Source: Selaginella moellendorffii
Lineage: Eukaryota > Streptophyta > Lycopodiopsida > Selaginellales > Selaginellaceae
Assembly: GCF_000143415.4 (NCBI RefSeq)
Contig: NW_003314290.1
Span: 425,470-489,469 of the forward strand
Direction of reading: 5' to 3'
Length of the DNA stretch: 64,000 bases
Position numbers and translations under genes: made by a program. The notes beneath the pieces were generated by a model. The model was given only the letters and a program-made list of their open reading frames with translations. It was not told the origin of the DNA and did no database searches. Of this stretch, positions 10,296 to 21,972 are shown piece by piece (the stretch's first letter is position 1; each line of letters begins with the position of its first letter).

Positions 10296-12144
10296 TCACG
10301 ACACTGCTGTGGCCTTGCAGATCGGGCATAAGTTCTTATGTCCAAGCCACTGCTTGATACAACCGATGTGGAACTTGTGACCACACTCGATCCGCCCCAG
10401 CTGCTCGCCATTGCGATACTCCTCCTGGAAGCGAGAGCCAAACGTTTAGATCTCCTGTTCCAGAATCGCAGTTTTTTTCACCTGGCAAATGCTACACTTG
10501 AGCTCCCCATCCTGCCCGCACCCGGCAAACAGCGTACTGAATCGACACTTTTGCAATCCATGCGCTATCCTCTCCTCGCTCACTCCAATGCTTACGTTTC
10601 CCATCTTCTCTTCGAGAGCGAGGAGCTCCTGCGAGCCGAGTTTCTTCCAGTTTAGAACTTCCTTTTTGTGAAAACTCGGAGCTTACTTCGTAGGTCATGT
10701 TATCGACGTCCATCCTCCAGTCGCTGTGGCGATCGTGGACCGCCATCCCGCCAAACAAGACGGTGGCTTCCAGCATCAACAGCTGCTGCAAAAAATCATC
10801 TTAGGCCTATAGAACCTAGACTGCCAAAAACAGCTTTCCCTCACCTCATGCGTCAACTCCTCGTCGTTTTCAACCCGCTCCAACGCCAATAGGATCTGGA
10901 TAGCAAGTTCCCGAAGAAGTGATCAACAGAGGAAGCTTTCTCTTTTTTACCTTCGCGAGGCCTTCCGCCATGAGCCGGGGACGATGGTACTCCCACCCAG
11001 AAGCCATTGTTGGTGTCGACCACTGATTGTTGTCACCGCTCGAGGAAACTTGGCCACCTTGTTGGCGAAACGAGCTCGAGGACGAGGGCGTCGCCGCTGC
11101 TTCCAGTGCCGCCGAGAGCAACGAGGATGGCGGAGCTTGCACTGGATTCGAGCTCGAAGCAGCAAGGTGGCGGGAGCCTCTCTCATGGCCACCAATCGGC
11201 CTCGGAGATGGCGATCTTCGACCGCTTCCAAAACAGTTCGAGATGTTCCGTTTTGTAAAGGCCTGGCTGCTCGATTCCGGCGTTTCTCTGGAATCCCTTC
11301 TCGCAAATGTCGATCGTTCCGGAGGATGCAGCGCACTCCTCACGCTCCTCGGGACCGTTTCGGCCGAGCTGCTTGGATCATAATTACGACTCCGGCCACG
11401 CGTGTCGACAGTGCCACCAGCCGGCCTTCTTGTGAGTGAGCTCGCGGAACTTAGTAACCGATCGTGGTCCGGCGCGGTTGAGTCTCTTGACAAACGCAGT
11501 GGCGACGAGGAAGAGGAGGCCCCGCCTTCTGGAGCATCGGCATTCCTCCTGGAAACCTTTAGCCTCTGCCCGTCTATCGAAGTTGACGACCTTCGCAAGT
11601 TATGAAGTCCTCTTTGGTTTCTTAGAGCTTGCTCTTCCGCCATCTTTGCCTTGCCGGAGCCGCCACTTCCAGTGCTTGTGCTGCCGCGAACAAACGAAGA
11701 GCTCTTTCGCTTGCAACTCAAGCTTCTCATGCTCGTCCCTGCCCCCAAAACGTTCGGGTAGGAGGCTCCTTCCAGCAGCGACAGATCAAAGACTTGCTCG
11801 TCCTCGTCGGAAAGGCTGGCGGCCGCGTGATCTTCTCTTTCACGGGCCAGTTCGTTGTTTATGATGCGAATTCCTTTCCCCCGCTCGGAGTTTATCTTGC
11901 CCGTTTCCATCCTCCTCCGTGAGTTCGATGACCCCGCTGTGTTGTCTCTAAGAAACTCCATCCTGTTGGATGCTCGTCTTGATCGGGAGCTGGGAAAGCA
12001 CGAGACCTCCGTCATTCCCAGCCTTGATGCGAGGTTCCTCCCATGGCTACTACTGGGCTCTACAGACCTTGGTAATTGCGATTCATCCAAGCTCTTCATC
12101 AATTGCCCTGTATTCCATCGCCTTTGCTGCCTTGACCTCTCCAT
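10296..12144 (-). CDS. RING-H2 E3 ubiquitin ligase, MBR1/HIP1-like
   Basis: Five coding exons: 12144-10951, 10895-10845, 10785-10687, 10628-10482 and 10424-10296; 539 residues. The long first exon encodes a low-complexity Ser/Arg-rich region. The C-terminal third matches the plant MBR1/HIP1 group: ILLALERVENDEELTHE, then RMDVDNMTYE/ELLALEEKMG, then a C3H2C3 RING with CSICQ, CGHKFHIGC and CPICK. Such proteins transfer ubiquitin from an E2 to nuclear or cytosolic substrates; Arabidopsis MBR1/2 act on a Mediator subunit. The substrate here is unknown. An upstream 5'UTR exon is likely, because an acceptor-like TTTCAG lies just before 12180. Confidence 0.88.
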
Positions 12145-13691
12145 TCTTTCGGGTTCTAACTCAAGGGAATTGTAGCTCCTGAAACAAACGCGAGATCATC
12201 AAAGAAGGAAAAAAAAAAAAAAAAACGAGAAAAAGAAAAACACAAAGGTGATTTTACCTCTAGCCGACAAGATCCTCCACGCGCAATCCGTGAGCTTCCA
12301 TCATCCCTGCCGTGTAGACTGAGACGATCCCTCACATTTGCCACACCGATGCATCAAATCTTTCGTACTGGCGGCGGACGGAAAATCTTCCTTGAATCTT
12401 CCGCGACAGGCGATTACGAGCAAAGGGAGGGAGGGAGAGAGAGAGGAGGAGACCTAGAATCGTATTTCACCGGCGACGATGTCCCCAACCAGCGCTAGCG
12501 CAGCGCCATAGCCGAGCTCCACTCCATCCAATCCCTCGCGCGGTGCCCTGGCCGGATCACTCGAGACGCTCCTCTTCTCTCTCACCTTCTTTTTTGGCGT
12601 CTTTCATTCTTTTATTCCCACCCATACATTGTTAAACCCGAGCCTTCGTACGCCAACACCAAAAGAAAATAAAATAGAATATGCCCGTAATAGTTAACCT
12701 CAAAACTGCCGTAAAATAGAGCTCGCGATTGTTACCGTCGGATAGGCGGCAAGAGATCCCAGCCGTCCACGAGAGAAGCTTTAGACTTTTCCACTCCAGG
12801 CAATTATTCGCGGCAACAATGCAATGCTCTCCCCCGTAGCAATCAATGGACACAAGCACCACCACCACTTCCAAGCAAAGCAAGCCAAATTCCAATCTTT
12901 TCAATCCGGCACAAACCAAGGAGTATCAAGCACACTGTTCTTTAGAGATTTCTCCATAGTTTATAGTTTTTGCGTCCACCGAGAGCTTCGAGACTATATC
13001 TCGCCACGAAAGGAATCCACAAAGAGAAGACTTTAAACTCAAAACAATGAATGCTTCAACCATACAGCTACCTACGAACCCAACCGAGCAAGCAAAGCCA
13101 CAAGCATACAAGCCCAGAGAGCCAAGTTTTTCTTTTTTTCTCTCTTCTTCGAGTCACCAAACACGACGAACAAGGGAAGAAACAAGCACTGTTGCTTGCT
13201 TGCAAGGTTGCTAGGCCAGCAGCGGATCAAACTGACGCATCGAAGCATTAAAACAAAACAATCCCTGTCTCGAAACTTAAAGACAAAAGCTCTGAAAGGG
13301 AAGGAAACGCACCGGTTTAAATCTTTGCGTGAGTTTGGAAAAACCAATCTCTCTTATCCCGCGGCCGCTTCCGTAAGGCTCACAGAGGAGCATCCAATCG
13401 TGGCATCGACAGCGACGCCTCCTAGAAAAATGTAACAGTTAGTGCCTCAGCATCACGCCTAAGTGTGGAAAGCTCACAGCGCGTTTACTTCGGGGTTGAG
13501 ACGTCACTCTTGCTCACCAAGGCGCGGCTTTGGCTTGCATCACAACGACGTAGATGTTGGAGGAGTGGGACGAGAGTAATGAAAAGCTCAACTTCGCGAT
13601 GGTCTGTCCATTCACCCATCCCGTGTCCATTCATTCTCCAAGTATATTTCAAACCAGCACCTCTGAAAAGAGGAAAGTGCCGGCCAGCCTC
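12145..13691. other. Intergenic region, divergent side of RING gene and 3' flank of calreticulin
   Basis: Contains the 5' flank of the RING gene with an A-rich tract near 12210-12240 and a GA-rich tract at 12424-12455. I see no convincing gene from 12600 to 13690; the open frames there are short and compositionally biased. The last few hundred bases are probably the calreticulin 3'UTR. Confidence 0.5.
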
Positions 13692-15780
13692 TTACAGTTC
13701 ATCCTGCACGAAGTGACAACAGCGTTAGCAAGGTTGAATAGGAGCCTTTTGCAAAAAAGAAGATGCTCACATGATAATCATCGTCGTCATCATCCTGCGG
13801 CCAGGAAATGGAAAAAAGCAAAACCACGACGTGTAAATGTAGAGCACCACACGGAAAGGAAAAGAATCACTACGAACCAGTCGATGTCTTCTTCTCATCC
13901 GATCCCTCATGCGCTCCTTGCGCCTGTAGTGGTAGTCGTCGTCGTGTCTCGATCTTCTACGGTCCCTTTCAGCTCTGTGCGCCGCCGCCTCTTTCTAGAT
14001 TCACGATGTAAAACCGTCATCTACGATGATGCAAAAGTCTGTACCTCCTCTTGTTCCTGTCTCCGCTTCTCAGATTCATCAAAAGCCTCTTTCTCCAACT
14101 GCAAAATGCAGCAAGTTTAAGGAGAATCATGAGTGTGATAACTTACATCCTTGTTGGCACCCCACGTAGCTTCTGCCACCGATCGGGCATATTCAGGATC
14201 ATCACATACAAGGATATTGTCGAAGAGAGTTCCGGATTTCACCTGTCAATGCGCTTAGCGTTCCTTCGTTAAATGAGATAATTGTGCTTTTACCTGCCAA
14301 AGTTCTATACCGATGTACTTGAGATTCGGAAACACATACAAGTCGGGATCGTCCTCAAATTCTGCCGAATGAACAGCAATAAGAACAATAAAGTCAAGAC
14401 GAGAGAATACCTGGATTGTCAGCCCATGGCGACCATTTTCCTTTATAGTTGGGATTTTTTATTTTCTGAAATGAATGGCTTCAATAAACGCATTTCAGGG
14501 GGAAAAAGAAAGATAATACCTTCGGTTTCCATGGTCCTCTATAAGCAGGATTAGGCACGTTTGGTACTTTCCACACTCCATGTTCATCTTCATCCCAGTT
14601 GTCAGGCTGTTGAAACCAAAAGACAAGGATCAAAAAAAGAATTGCAAGGAAATTAAAACCTTTGTCGAGTCTGGGTCTGGAATTTCTGCTGGAATGGAGT
14701 CGTACCCCTGCATTACAACCAAGCATATATTCTCAAGATCGCGAGAAGAAGAATAAATACCTCTGGCTTTTTGTCATCTGGATCCACAAGATACTCTTTA
14801 TCCTCCCAATCGGCAGGCTGAAAAAATGCAAAGAGCAAAGCGTAACAAATTTAAAAACGAAAGTCACACCAACCTTTTTAGCGTTTGGATCTTTGATCCG
14901 CTTTGGAGGTAGCATATCCCAGTCGGTATAGAGACTGCCCGAATCCCTCTCTCTGTTGTCGACGAGGATGCTGTAAGTCGCGTCTGGACGAATTATCAAC
15001 GTATAAACGTGAGTGAGCTGGTCCGTCTCGCAAGGAACTTCCTTCCGAATCGGATAGTTCTGGCTCTTATACTGCAAAATCGTGTGGATCTTCTTTGTTT
15101 GAGTTCCACAAATGTCGGGACCAAACATTATGCTGCAAAGAAAAAGGAAGAGAGAAAAACGTTAGAGAGGAATTCAACTCTATAATCTCAACCTGTAAGG
15201 TGTATCTCCACTAAATCGCTTTTGATTCATGTAGCCACTGAGCAACTTGATGTATCCCCCGCCACACTCGATCTTTTGTTCGTGCTTGACGGAGTACTGA
15301 ATCACAAGCGTCTTTCCTTTCGTATTGAGCACCGGGAACTGAGCCGAGATAGCGAAGTAACGAGAATCTGGATATGTCTGGATACCTGTGAAAACCAAAC
15401 GGAAATATCACCACCCTTAGATCAAGCGCAAGCTTACATGGAAGAATGCGTACCCTTGTCATCAGGATCACCGTGCCATTTCCCGGCCGTGTGCCGCCAG
15501 TTCCCGGCTAGACCATCCGAGCGCTTCCAATCGGATTGCACCCAGCTATGCTCCCATCCATCTGGAAGAACACACACGAGACCACGCCACACACAGTGTG
15601 TCAGGGTCAGCGAGGAGAATAAGGGATTCACCAAAATCTATGAAACATTTCGAGCAATGCTGCTGCCATACCGTCGAATCGCTCCTCAAAGAAGATTTCC
15701 GCGGCGCCCGGAAGAGAAAACGCGAGGATCACCGCGAACAGTCCCGGCAGGAGAGTGGCCGCGAGCTTGAAAATCCTCAT
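13692..15780 (-). CDS. CRT3: Calreticulin, CRT3 type, with HDEL
   Basis: Fourteen exons: 15780-15672, 15561-15454, 15385-15193, 15132-14874, 14817-14761, 14707-14660, 14606-14520, 14465-14411, 14361-14294, 14242-14147, 14098-14045, 13991-13878, 13794-13771, 13703-13692; 427 residues. An ER lumenal Ca-binding lectin chaperone. Visible in order: signal peptide ([20 protein letters not shown]), N-domain with [16 protein letters not shown]-domain repeats ([22 protein letters not shown]), [16 protein letters not shown], then a C-tail that is Arg-rich rather than acidic, as in CRT3. The tail ends with a 24-nt exon for DDDDDDYH and a 12-nt exon for DEL plus stop, so the ER-retrieval signal HDEL is formed only after splicing. 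CRT3 in Arabidopsis serves folding of receptor kinases. Confidence 0.95.
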
Positions 15781-16018
15781 ATTTCCCTGCCGATCCAGCG
15801 GATTACGCTGAAATGCAGCCCAGCCGCGGATCTACACAAGACGATCGTCGCAAAAGAATGATCGTTGCGGAAGAAATAGCCTACCTTGCCTGGAGCCCAG
15901 AGGCCTATGATCGAACCCTCGTCTACACGGCAATATCGTCCGGGAGACGCTTGACCGTTGACGGACGAGAGAGTCAACAAGAGTCAAGTCATCCTCTTAG
16001 AATATCCTCGTAGGGTTT

Positions 16019-17630
16019 ATGGCTTGCTTAGGATTCAAAGAGAGCGCCAGTGCCAATCGCCTCGACTGGATCCATGGCGTCCGTCCAAGATTGCGGATCA
16101 GCTGCGTGGTAAGCCGAATAATCGATCGGTCGAGGCCCGGGCGCCTACATTTTTTCTATCTATTGATGGATTTGTCTTGTAGAGAAGCAGCGATGCGTGG
16201 TCGGCTTTCGAGCAGAAGCAAAGGGATTTAGCGAGGCAGCGCATTTCGATTCGCAGGCTTGCTCCCAGCGGCTACGTGCTCAAGGATGGAGATGAGAAGC
16301 CGCGCAACATTCTGGAAGAGATTATTTGGTACAAAGAGACAGAGGTTGCCGAGGCAAGTTGTTTTTCTTTCTCTTATTCTTTTGTGGATGGATCACACTA
16401 GATTTTTCCTTTGCAGATGAAGAAAAAGCTGCCATTGTATGAGATGAAACAAAAGCTTCCTCCGATCGATGGACCGGCTCGAGACTTTGTGAAAGTCTTG
16501 AAAGATCGAGCAGCGGAAACTGGACTCCCGGCGTTGATTGCTGAGGTGAAGAAGGCTTCTCCAAGTCGAGGGGTGATTCAACCCGACTTTGATCCGGTAT
16601 AGTTTACTTGGCGGATTTTTTCTTCATTTTCTCGTTTCTGAAGTATCAAGTTCTCTTCTTGTTTCAGGTTCGTATTGCAAAGGCATACGAGAATGGCGGA
16701 GCTTCTTGCTTGAGCGTGCTCACGGATTCAAAATATTTCCAGGCATGCTAGCGTTTATGATTTTCTTAACATGAGATTTATATTGAGATTTTCAGGGGAG
16801 CTTCGAGAACTTAAGCTTGATTCGGGCAGCTCAAGTTCAGGCAAGAAATACTACTTGACTTTGAGCGTTTTTTTATTTTTGTTTGCTGATAATTTTCCTT
16901 GTAGTGTCCCCTGCTGTGTAAGGAGTTTATCATTGATCCATGGCAAATATATTACGCTCGTGCAAAGGGAGCCGACGCGGTTCTTTTGATCGCGTCTGTC
17001 TTAACCGACGACGAGTTACGTTCCTTGATGAGAGTTGTGAAACAAAACGGCATGTCGGCTCTGGTTGAGGTGAGAAAGCTGGCTCACACCTGGATCTTCA
17101 CTCGGGTTTTTTCTAGGTTCACAATGGAACAGAGATGGACCGTGTTTTGGAGCTACCTGGAATAGAGCTCATTGGTATCAACAATAGAAATCTTGGTAAG
17201 CGTGATTCGAGTTGCCAGCAATCTAACTGTGAGGGAAGAAACACGCAGAAACTTTCAAAGTGGACATTAACAACACCGTGAAGCTCCTCACCACCGCAAG
17301 GATGGATATAATCCATGCTTTGGGAATCATGGTTAGTCTATTTCCTTGGGAATGCTTGGGAATTCTCACAGAAAACATCTACAAAACCTTTCTCTGTGCT
17401 AGGTGGTGGGAGAATCCGGGCTCTTCACTCCAGAAGACATAGCAGTCGTTCAAAAAGCTGGAGTCCGCGCGGTGCGTACCATAGCTAGATAGCTTTTCTT
17501 GTATTGATTCTCAGACTTTTCTTCTCAGGTTTTGGTTGGCGAATCTCTGGTAAAACAAAATGATCCGGCAGCTGGGATCGCTGGTCTTTATGGAAGAGAT
17601 ATCTCCAAAGCAAAATCAAAGGCTTCTTGA
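16019..17630 (+). CDS. IGPS: Indole-3-glycerol-phosphate synthase (plastid)
   Basis: Ten exons: 16019-16108, 16183-16353, 16417-16596, 16668-16742, 16796-16840, 16905-17069, 17117-17195, 17249-17331, 17403-17471, 17529-17630; 352 residues. Converts 1-(2-carboxyphenylamino)-deoxyribulose phosphate to indole-3-glycerol phosphate in tryptophan synthesis. Motifs: [12 protein letters not shown] (catalytic Lys region), [34 protein letters not shown] and the phosphate loop VLVGESL. The N-terminus is basic and Ser/Ala-rich, as in a transit peptide. The start at 16019 is needed for frame: the ATG at 16074 would read a stop across the first splice. Introns 2, 4 and 5 appear to use GC donors (GAG|GCAAGT, CAG|GCATGC, CAG|GCAAGA); the others use GT. 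Confidence 0.94.
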
Positions 17631-17880
17631 TCGGTAAGTCTCAAGCTCTCTCAAGCTTTCGCATGGAAATCTATGATCATGTATCCATGGACTTATATTC
17701 ACCATCTCCATTTCCCAAGGCACTGTTCTCGCGGCGTACAGCGATGCTAATAAACAAAGCGTGGTTTTTCCCGGGCATGGAATATGCGGTTTTTGAAAAT
17801 TGAATATGGGTTTAGGTTAGAGGTTCCACGTGGCAGATTTTAGAGCAAGCATTTTCCCCGGCTACACATTTTCCCCGGCT

Positions 17881-18707
17881 ATGGCGGCCGCTCTAGTGCC
17901 TCGTCCTCTCCTTGCGCCTTCTCCCGCTTCTTCTTGCCAGGTCCAAACCCTAGGGTGTGTTAGCGGCGCCTGCTTGTCTCTCCGGCATCATCAGTCTCAT
18001 CTCCATCAGCAATGGCGGATGCGCGCGCCCAGAGGACCGACGCCGCATTGGAGGATCTTTCGCGTCTTCGCTGAATCCACAGAGGCGGCGGTCGATTCGG
18101 ATGCGTCTGTGGCGGCCGCGGACGATTCACAGGTCAGATCTTTTCACTTTGTGGCGTGAGGCCTGGATTGTTTGAAGATCCTGGCGAATGTAGGTTGAGC
18201 CAGAGACAGCGAAAGAAGAGGAGTCTGGGGGAGCAGCGCAAGAAGAACAAACGGAAGCAGAGAAGCTCGTCATGATGCTCAAGGTTTGTAGAGTTTGTTC
18301 TTAAAGTTTTCACGAGAGGTGTCTTGTGGCACACAGGCCGAAGGCTCCATGCCCGACGTATCGATTCCAATCGTCCAAAGCTCTTTAGAGGTATGCCATC
18401 TTCGATCTCCATTTACAATCTTTGCTTATATTTTTCTCTTCTCGTGCCAGGCAATGGAAGACGTTAGTGATGTGAGGATAACTACATTCGAAGGTTTGAC
18501 GTCCATTTCGGTAAGCGGGGCTTCTTCTCTCTTTTTTTGTTTTTTATATCGCTCGAAAGCCTCACCGGGTTCCCAACCCTCCATTTTCAGCTCACTAAGA
18601 AGACAATCATCCAGGCAACAAATGTTGCGTCGGAGATCGTAGATACAATGGAAAAAGCAGGCTTTAGGATGCACACCTTGAACTTGGCAATTGACGATGA
18701 GGACTGA
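17881..18707 (+). CDS. Uncharacterised plant protein with putative plastid transit peptide
   Basis: Five exons: 17881-18132, 18194-18283, 18337-18390, 18451-18510, 18591-18707; 190 residues. I do not recognise a named function. The first 80 residues are rich in Ala, Ser, Pro and Arg with few acidics, which suits a chloroplast transit peptide. An acidic Glu-rich linker (TAKEEESGGAAQEEQTEAEK) follows. The C-terminal 80 residues look like a small alpha/beta module: SIPIVQSSLEAMEDVSDVRI, then LTKKTIIQATNVASEIVDTM, ending in FRMHTLNLAIDDED. It is head-to-tail with IGPS, about 250 bp downstream, and convergent with the P450. Confidence 0.8.
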
Positions 18708-19020
18708 CGCTTCCTTTCCAGGTTCTTTTGGTTTCTAGTTCTTGTAAATTCACAAGAAACCAGGGTCGTCTCTCAGTTCTCCCAGCAAGAGAGATTTTTT
18801 GTCTTGAGAATCCAAGCTTGGGTTCCTTACAAGTTTTGAGCAAGTTTTAATTTGGTTGACGTTCAAGTTATAGCCATGAAGCACTGTCGCTAGTTTCTTT
18901 TCTACGCGTTTTAACATGCTAACGTCTCTTATTATTTGTCCGAAGAAGTCTAATCTGATGTGTAAGTGTGGTTTCATTTTGCTTTGACACTAACTATCGC
19001 TCGGTTTTTTTTGTAGAAAG

Positions 19021-20861
19021 CTATAGAATCTGTGAGAGTTTGGTGACAGTAACAGGGAGACCTTTCCGCATTTTCACAGTTCCAAAATAAACAGCTTCGT
19101 CGTCTTCAGCAGGGTGCAACCTAGAAAAGAGCAGGTTTGTTAGCGTTTCTTAAATGTAGTTTTCCTGTTTCTTACGAGTATTTGGTTAGGATAAAATGCA
19201 GCAAAAGCGCGATCTCCAGTCTAGCTAGCTCAGATCCGGTACAAAATCTTGGGCCGCCACTAAAAGGAGTGAAGTACTTAACGCTTTGAGTCTGCAGCAA
19301 AGTTATGAGCCTGCTTCAGGTTAAGTTTTGTGTTTACCTTCCAGCGCCAGGGGTTGAACTCTAATGGTTCTGCGTAAAGTTTTGGATTGAGATGTATCGT
19401 GGTCCAACTGGAAACCACTTTCCAGCCCTTCGGTATCACATATCCTTCTATGAAGTTTCACGCTCAGGAAGTAAGACCAAATTTATATTCTGTCTGGGCT
19501 CTCACCTTCAGTTTGAACGTCTTGCAGAGCTATCCTATGGGCAGATGTTAGCACGTTAGTGAGCCTCAGTGTCTCGTTTATAACCTGCTAATCTCTACAG
19601 TTAAAAACAGCTTCGGACTGTGCGACTTACGTGTTGAGTGAAGGTCATTTGAAGGTAATCATTCCATTCTAGTGGTTCGTCTGGACTCCTTTTGTTCCTT
19701 CGAATCTCAAGATGTTCTTCCTAAATGTATGGTTTGCAGGATATTGATGCTAAATATGAGCAGCGTACCTGCAGCTGATTTAGCGCTTGTGGATTAGCCA
19801 GAAGGTATTTGATCGCCATGGTCATTGCTGTCGCTGTTGTATCGTGTGCTGCAAAGAGCATGAACACGATGAAGTCGCTTATCTGTTCCAAGGTGAGATT
19901 CTTTCCATTGTCATCCTGTAGCAATTGTTGAAGGAAATCTTTGCGAGCTGTGCAAGGCTTTGTCGTTCTCTCCGCGACCATTTGCTCGACGAGCCTCACG
20001 ATGTTTTGCCGTCCCTGTCACTCCAAAATAGTACAAGATTCTTCATTCAACAGGATCCAACTGAACCTTCATGGCTGTCCAGTACCGAGTTCCCGGGATT
20101 CTCAAAGGTATTGTCAAGCCGTACACCAAGTTGAAAAAGTCCTCCTTTATGGTTTTTGTGTTCTCTGCTCCAGGATCCATGCCCAGGACGTGACCAACAA
20201 TACAGTCGAATGACAGCTGATCACAGAGCAAGCGATCGTCAAAGCCTGGATCCTTCTCTTCATTCTTACCGATTGTGCTTCGTCCTGGATCTTAACAACT
20301 CGTCCCTCCCAAGTTGACAAGAGACTGATCACTCGCGCTTGAATTGTTTGCAGGAAATTGTCCTTGAGGCTCTGGGCTTGCATGAAGCTCACCGTCAAAG
20401 CTCGCATCCTCTTGTGGAGCTCGCCGCTGGCCTGCACCATCGAGAACTTGCCGAGGACGCGATCAACGCCAGCGGGATAGGAGCTCTGGAACAATTTCCC
20501 TTCGTTGGCGAGGACAAACCTGTTAAAGTCCGGATCAGTCGTCACGATCGTGGGACACCCGAACAGGTGCGTCTTGAAGATACTCCCGTACCTGCAAGAC
20601 AAAGCTTTCCTCTTTTCAGGACGCTAAAGAACAAAGTTCCTCAAATCCAGCAACAGACCGTGCGACTCTTTTCGCAATAAAAGGCTGAGGCACTCCGATC
20701 GGCCTGGTTGCGAGATACTCTAGAGTCTCGCCGACGAGAGGCCAGCCCATTCGTCCCGGTGGCAAATTCATGAATGGTGGCAGCATTAATCTCCAGACGA
20801 GCGCCAGGAAAACACACAAAGCAGCCATTGCTAGAATCCAGCTCAAGGTCAGTGCTTCCAT
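19021..20861 (-). CDS. Cytochrome P450, CYP85 clan
   Basis: Nine exons: 20861-20659, 20591-20270, 20216-20067, 20014-19769, 19720-19631, 19584-19506, 19447-19338, 19291-19176, 19120-19021; 471 residues. An ER-anchored monooxygenase with an N-terminal membrane helix and a PPGRMGWPLVGETL hinge. The I-helix reads FAAHDTTAT, the K-helix ExxR is ETLR, the PERF-like region is FNPWRW, and the heme loop is FSGGPRFCTG, with Cys as fifth iron ligand. The whole resembles the CYP85 clan (brassinosteroid, terpenoid and ABA-type substrates; CYP90-like in feel), but the family cannot be fixed by eye. An apparent frameshift near 20250 disappears once the 53-nt intron 20269-20217 is removed. Confidence 0.92.
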
Positions 20862-21972
20862 TTCTTTTCTTTGTTCCTTCTTTCTTTTTGCTAGAAGACT
20901 TTGAGAGCTTTGAACTTGCAGCGAGAGCTTTAAGCTCGATTATTGGAAAGGAGAGAAAAGAGCGTGAGGAACTAGGTAAATTATTTGTCCACAGCCCAAA
21001 GAAAAAATTATGAAAAGGACGTTCGTTCTTTGTCGCGCTGCTCGGATTTATCCGCGCCTCGGATAAATCCGATAGTGTACGGTAGCTCTTTCGTTTTTTC
21101 CTACCTTTTCTGGCCCGCCAAAGTGACCGCTACGATCCCGCCACGTGGACGGCGGGAGACACATTCCGTTACGTAATCGCGCTCCATCGGGCGGTGGGAT
21201 TAGGATCTATCCACACTTGAACGTATTCTAGGTAGTGAAGTTTTGTGCGCGCTATTCCTTGTTCGAGAAGGGTTTGGGAATGGCGAGCGCCAGCGAGCTC
21301 GATCCGACGCCCCGGTGCTAGCTCTTGGAATCGGGAGCGGCGAGGCGCTCTACATTCCGCGGCGCGGCGGCGGTGGCGGCGTCGGCGGCGGCGCGGGGAT
21401 TTCATCCGGTACGTCTTCCTGCCCGCATTCTCGGGCTACCGCGCATAAATGCTGACGCTCCGGCTGTGGATTTTGGAGGCAGGCGATTTCTTTTATCCCC
21501 GGAGCGCTGGCATCGCGTGTTTTGTTGCTTGTGCGGGGTCCAACGTCGCTAGCGCGGCCTCTCTTTTTGCCAGAAACAATGCTGTCCCCCTCGTGACAGA
21601 GCCAGGTACACAAATTGGAGATCTAAATTTTAGATTTTAGCTTGCAATGGCTGGGGGCGATTAAAGAATCCTTCGCCAAAGTCAAGTTGGGAGGGAGATA
21701 AAATATATGGACAGCTTTCCTCGGAGACGAGCGCACAGGCTACAAGCATCATCCAATCTTTTTCCGTGGCTCCTTCGACGAAGAAGCACAGCGCAGAAGT
21801 TTGGTGGGTTTGGGAATCTAGAACACTTNNNNNNNNNNNNNNNNNNNNNNNNNNNNNNNNNNNNNNNNNNNNNNNNNNNNNNNNNNNNNNNNNNNNNNNN
21901 NNNNNNNNNNNNNNNNNNNNNNNNNNNNNGGGATTGGATCATCACAGGTTGCTATGAGACAGCACGTAGTCC
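20862..21972. other. Upstream region of P450 and of the phosphatase/kinase gene, with an assembly gap
   Basis: Holds the divergent promoters of the P450 (minus) and the PP2C-kinase fusion (plus). 21340-21400 is very GC-rich with GGC repeats, typical of a 5'UTR. Small ATG frames near 21279 stop quickly. A run of about 100 Ns lies at 21829-21929, so any 5' exon there is unseen. Confidence 0.5.

Noticed and set aside
10951-11864. Plus-strand open frames across the RING gene
   Set aside because: They lie antisense to a well-supported first exon and are Arg/Ser-rich by reverse-complement bias.
16074-16108. ATG at 16074 as the IGPS start
   Set aside because: It would meet a TGA across the first splice junction; only the frame from 16019 continues into exon 2.
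20217-20269. Apparent frameshift in the P450 between DEAQS and the LSFDC region
   Set aside because: A 53-nt GT-AG intron (GTAAGA donor, GATCAG acceptor) joins the two frames exactly, and the joined protein has normal family spacing.
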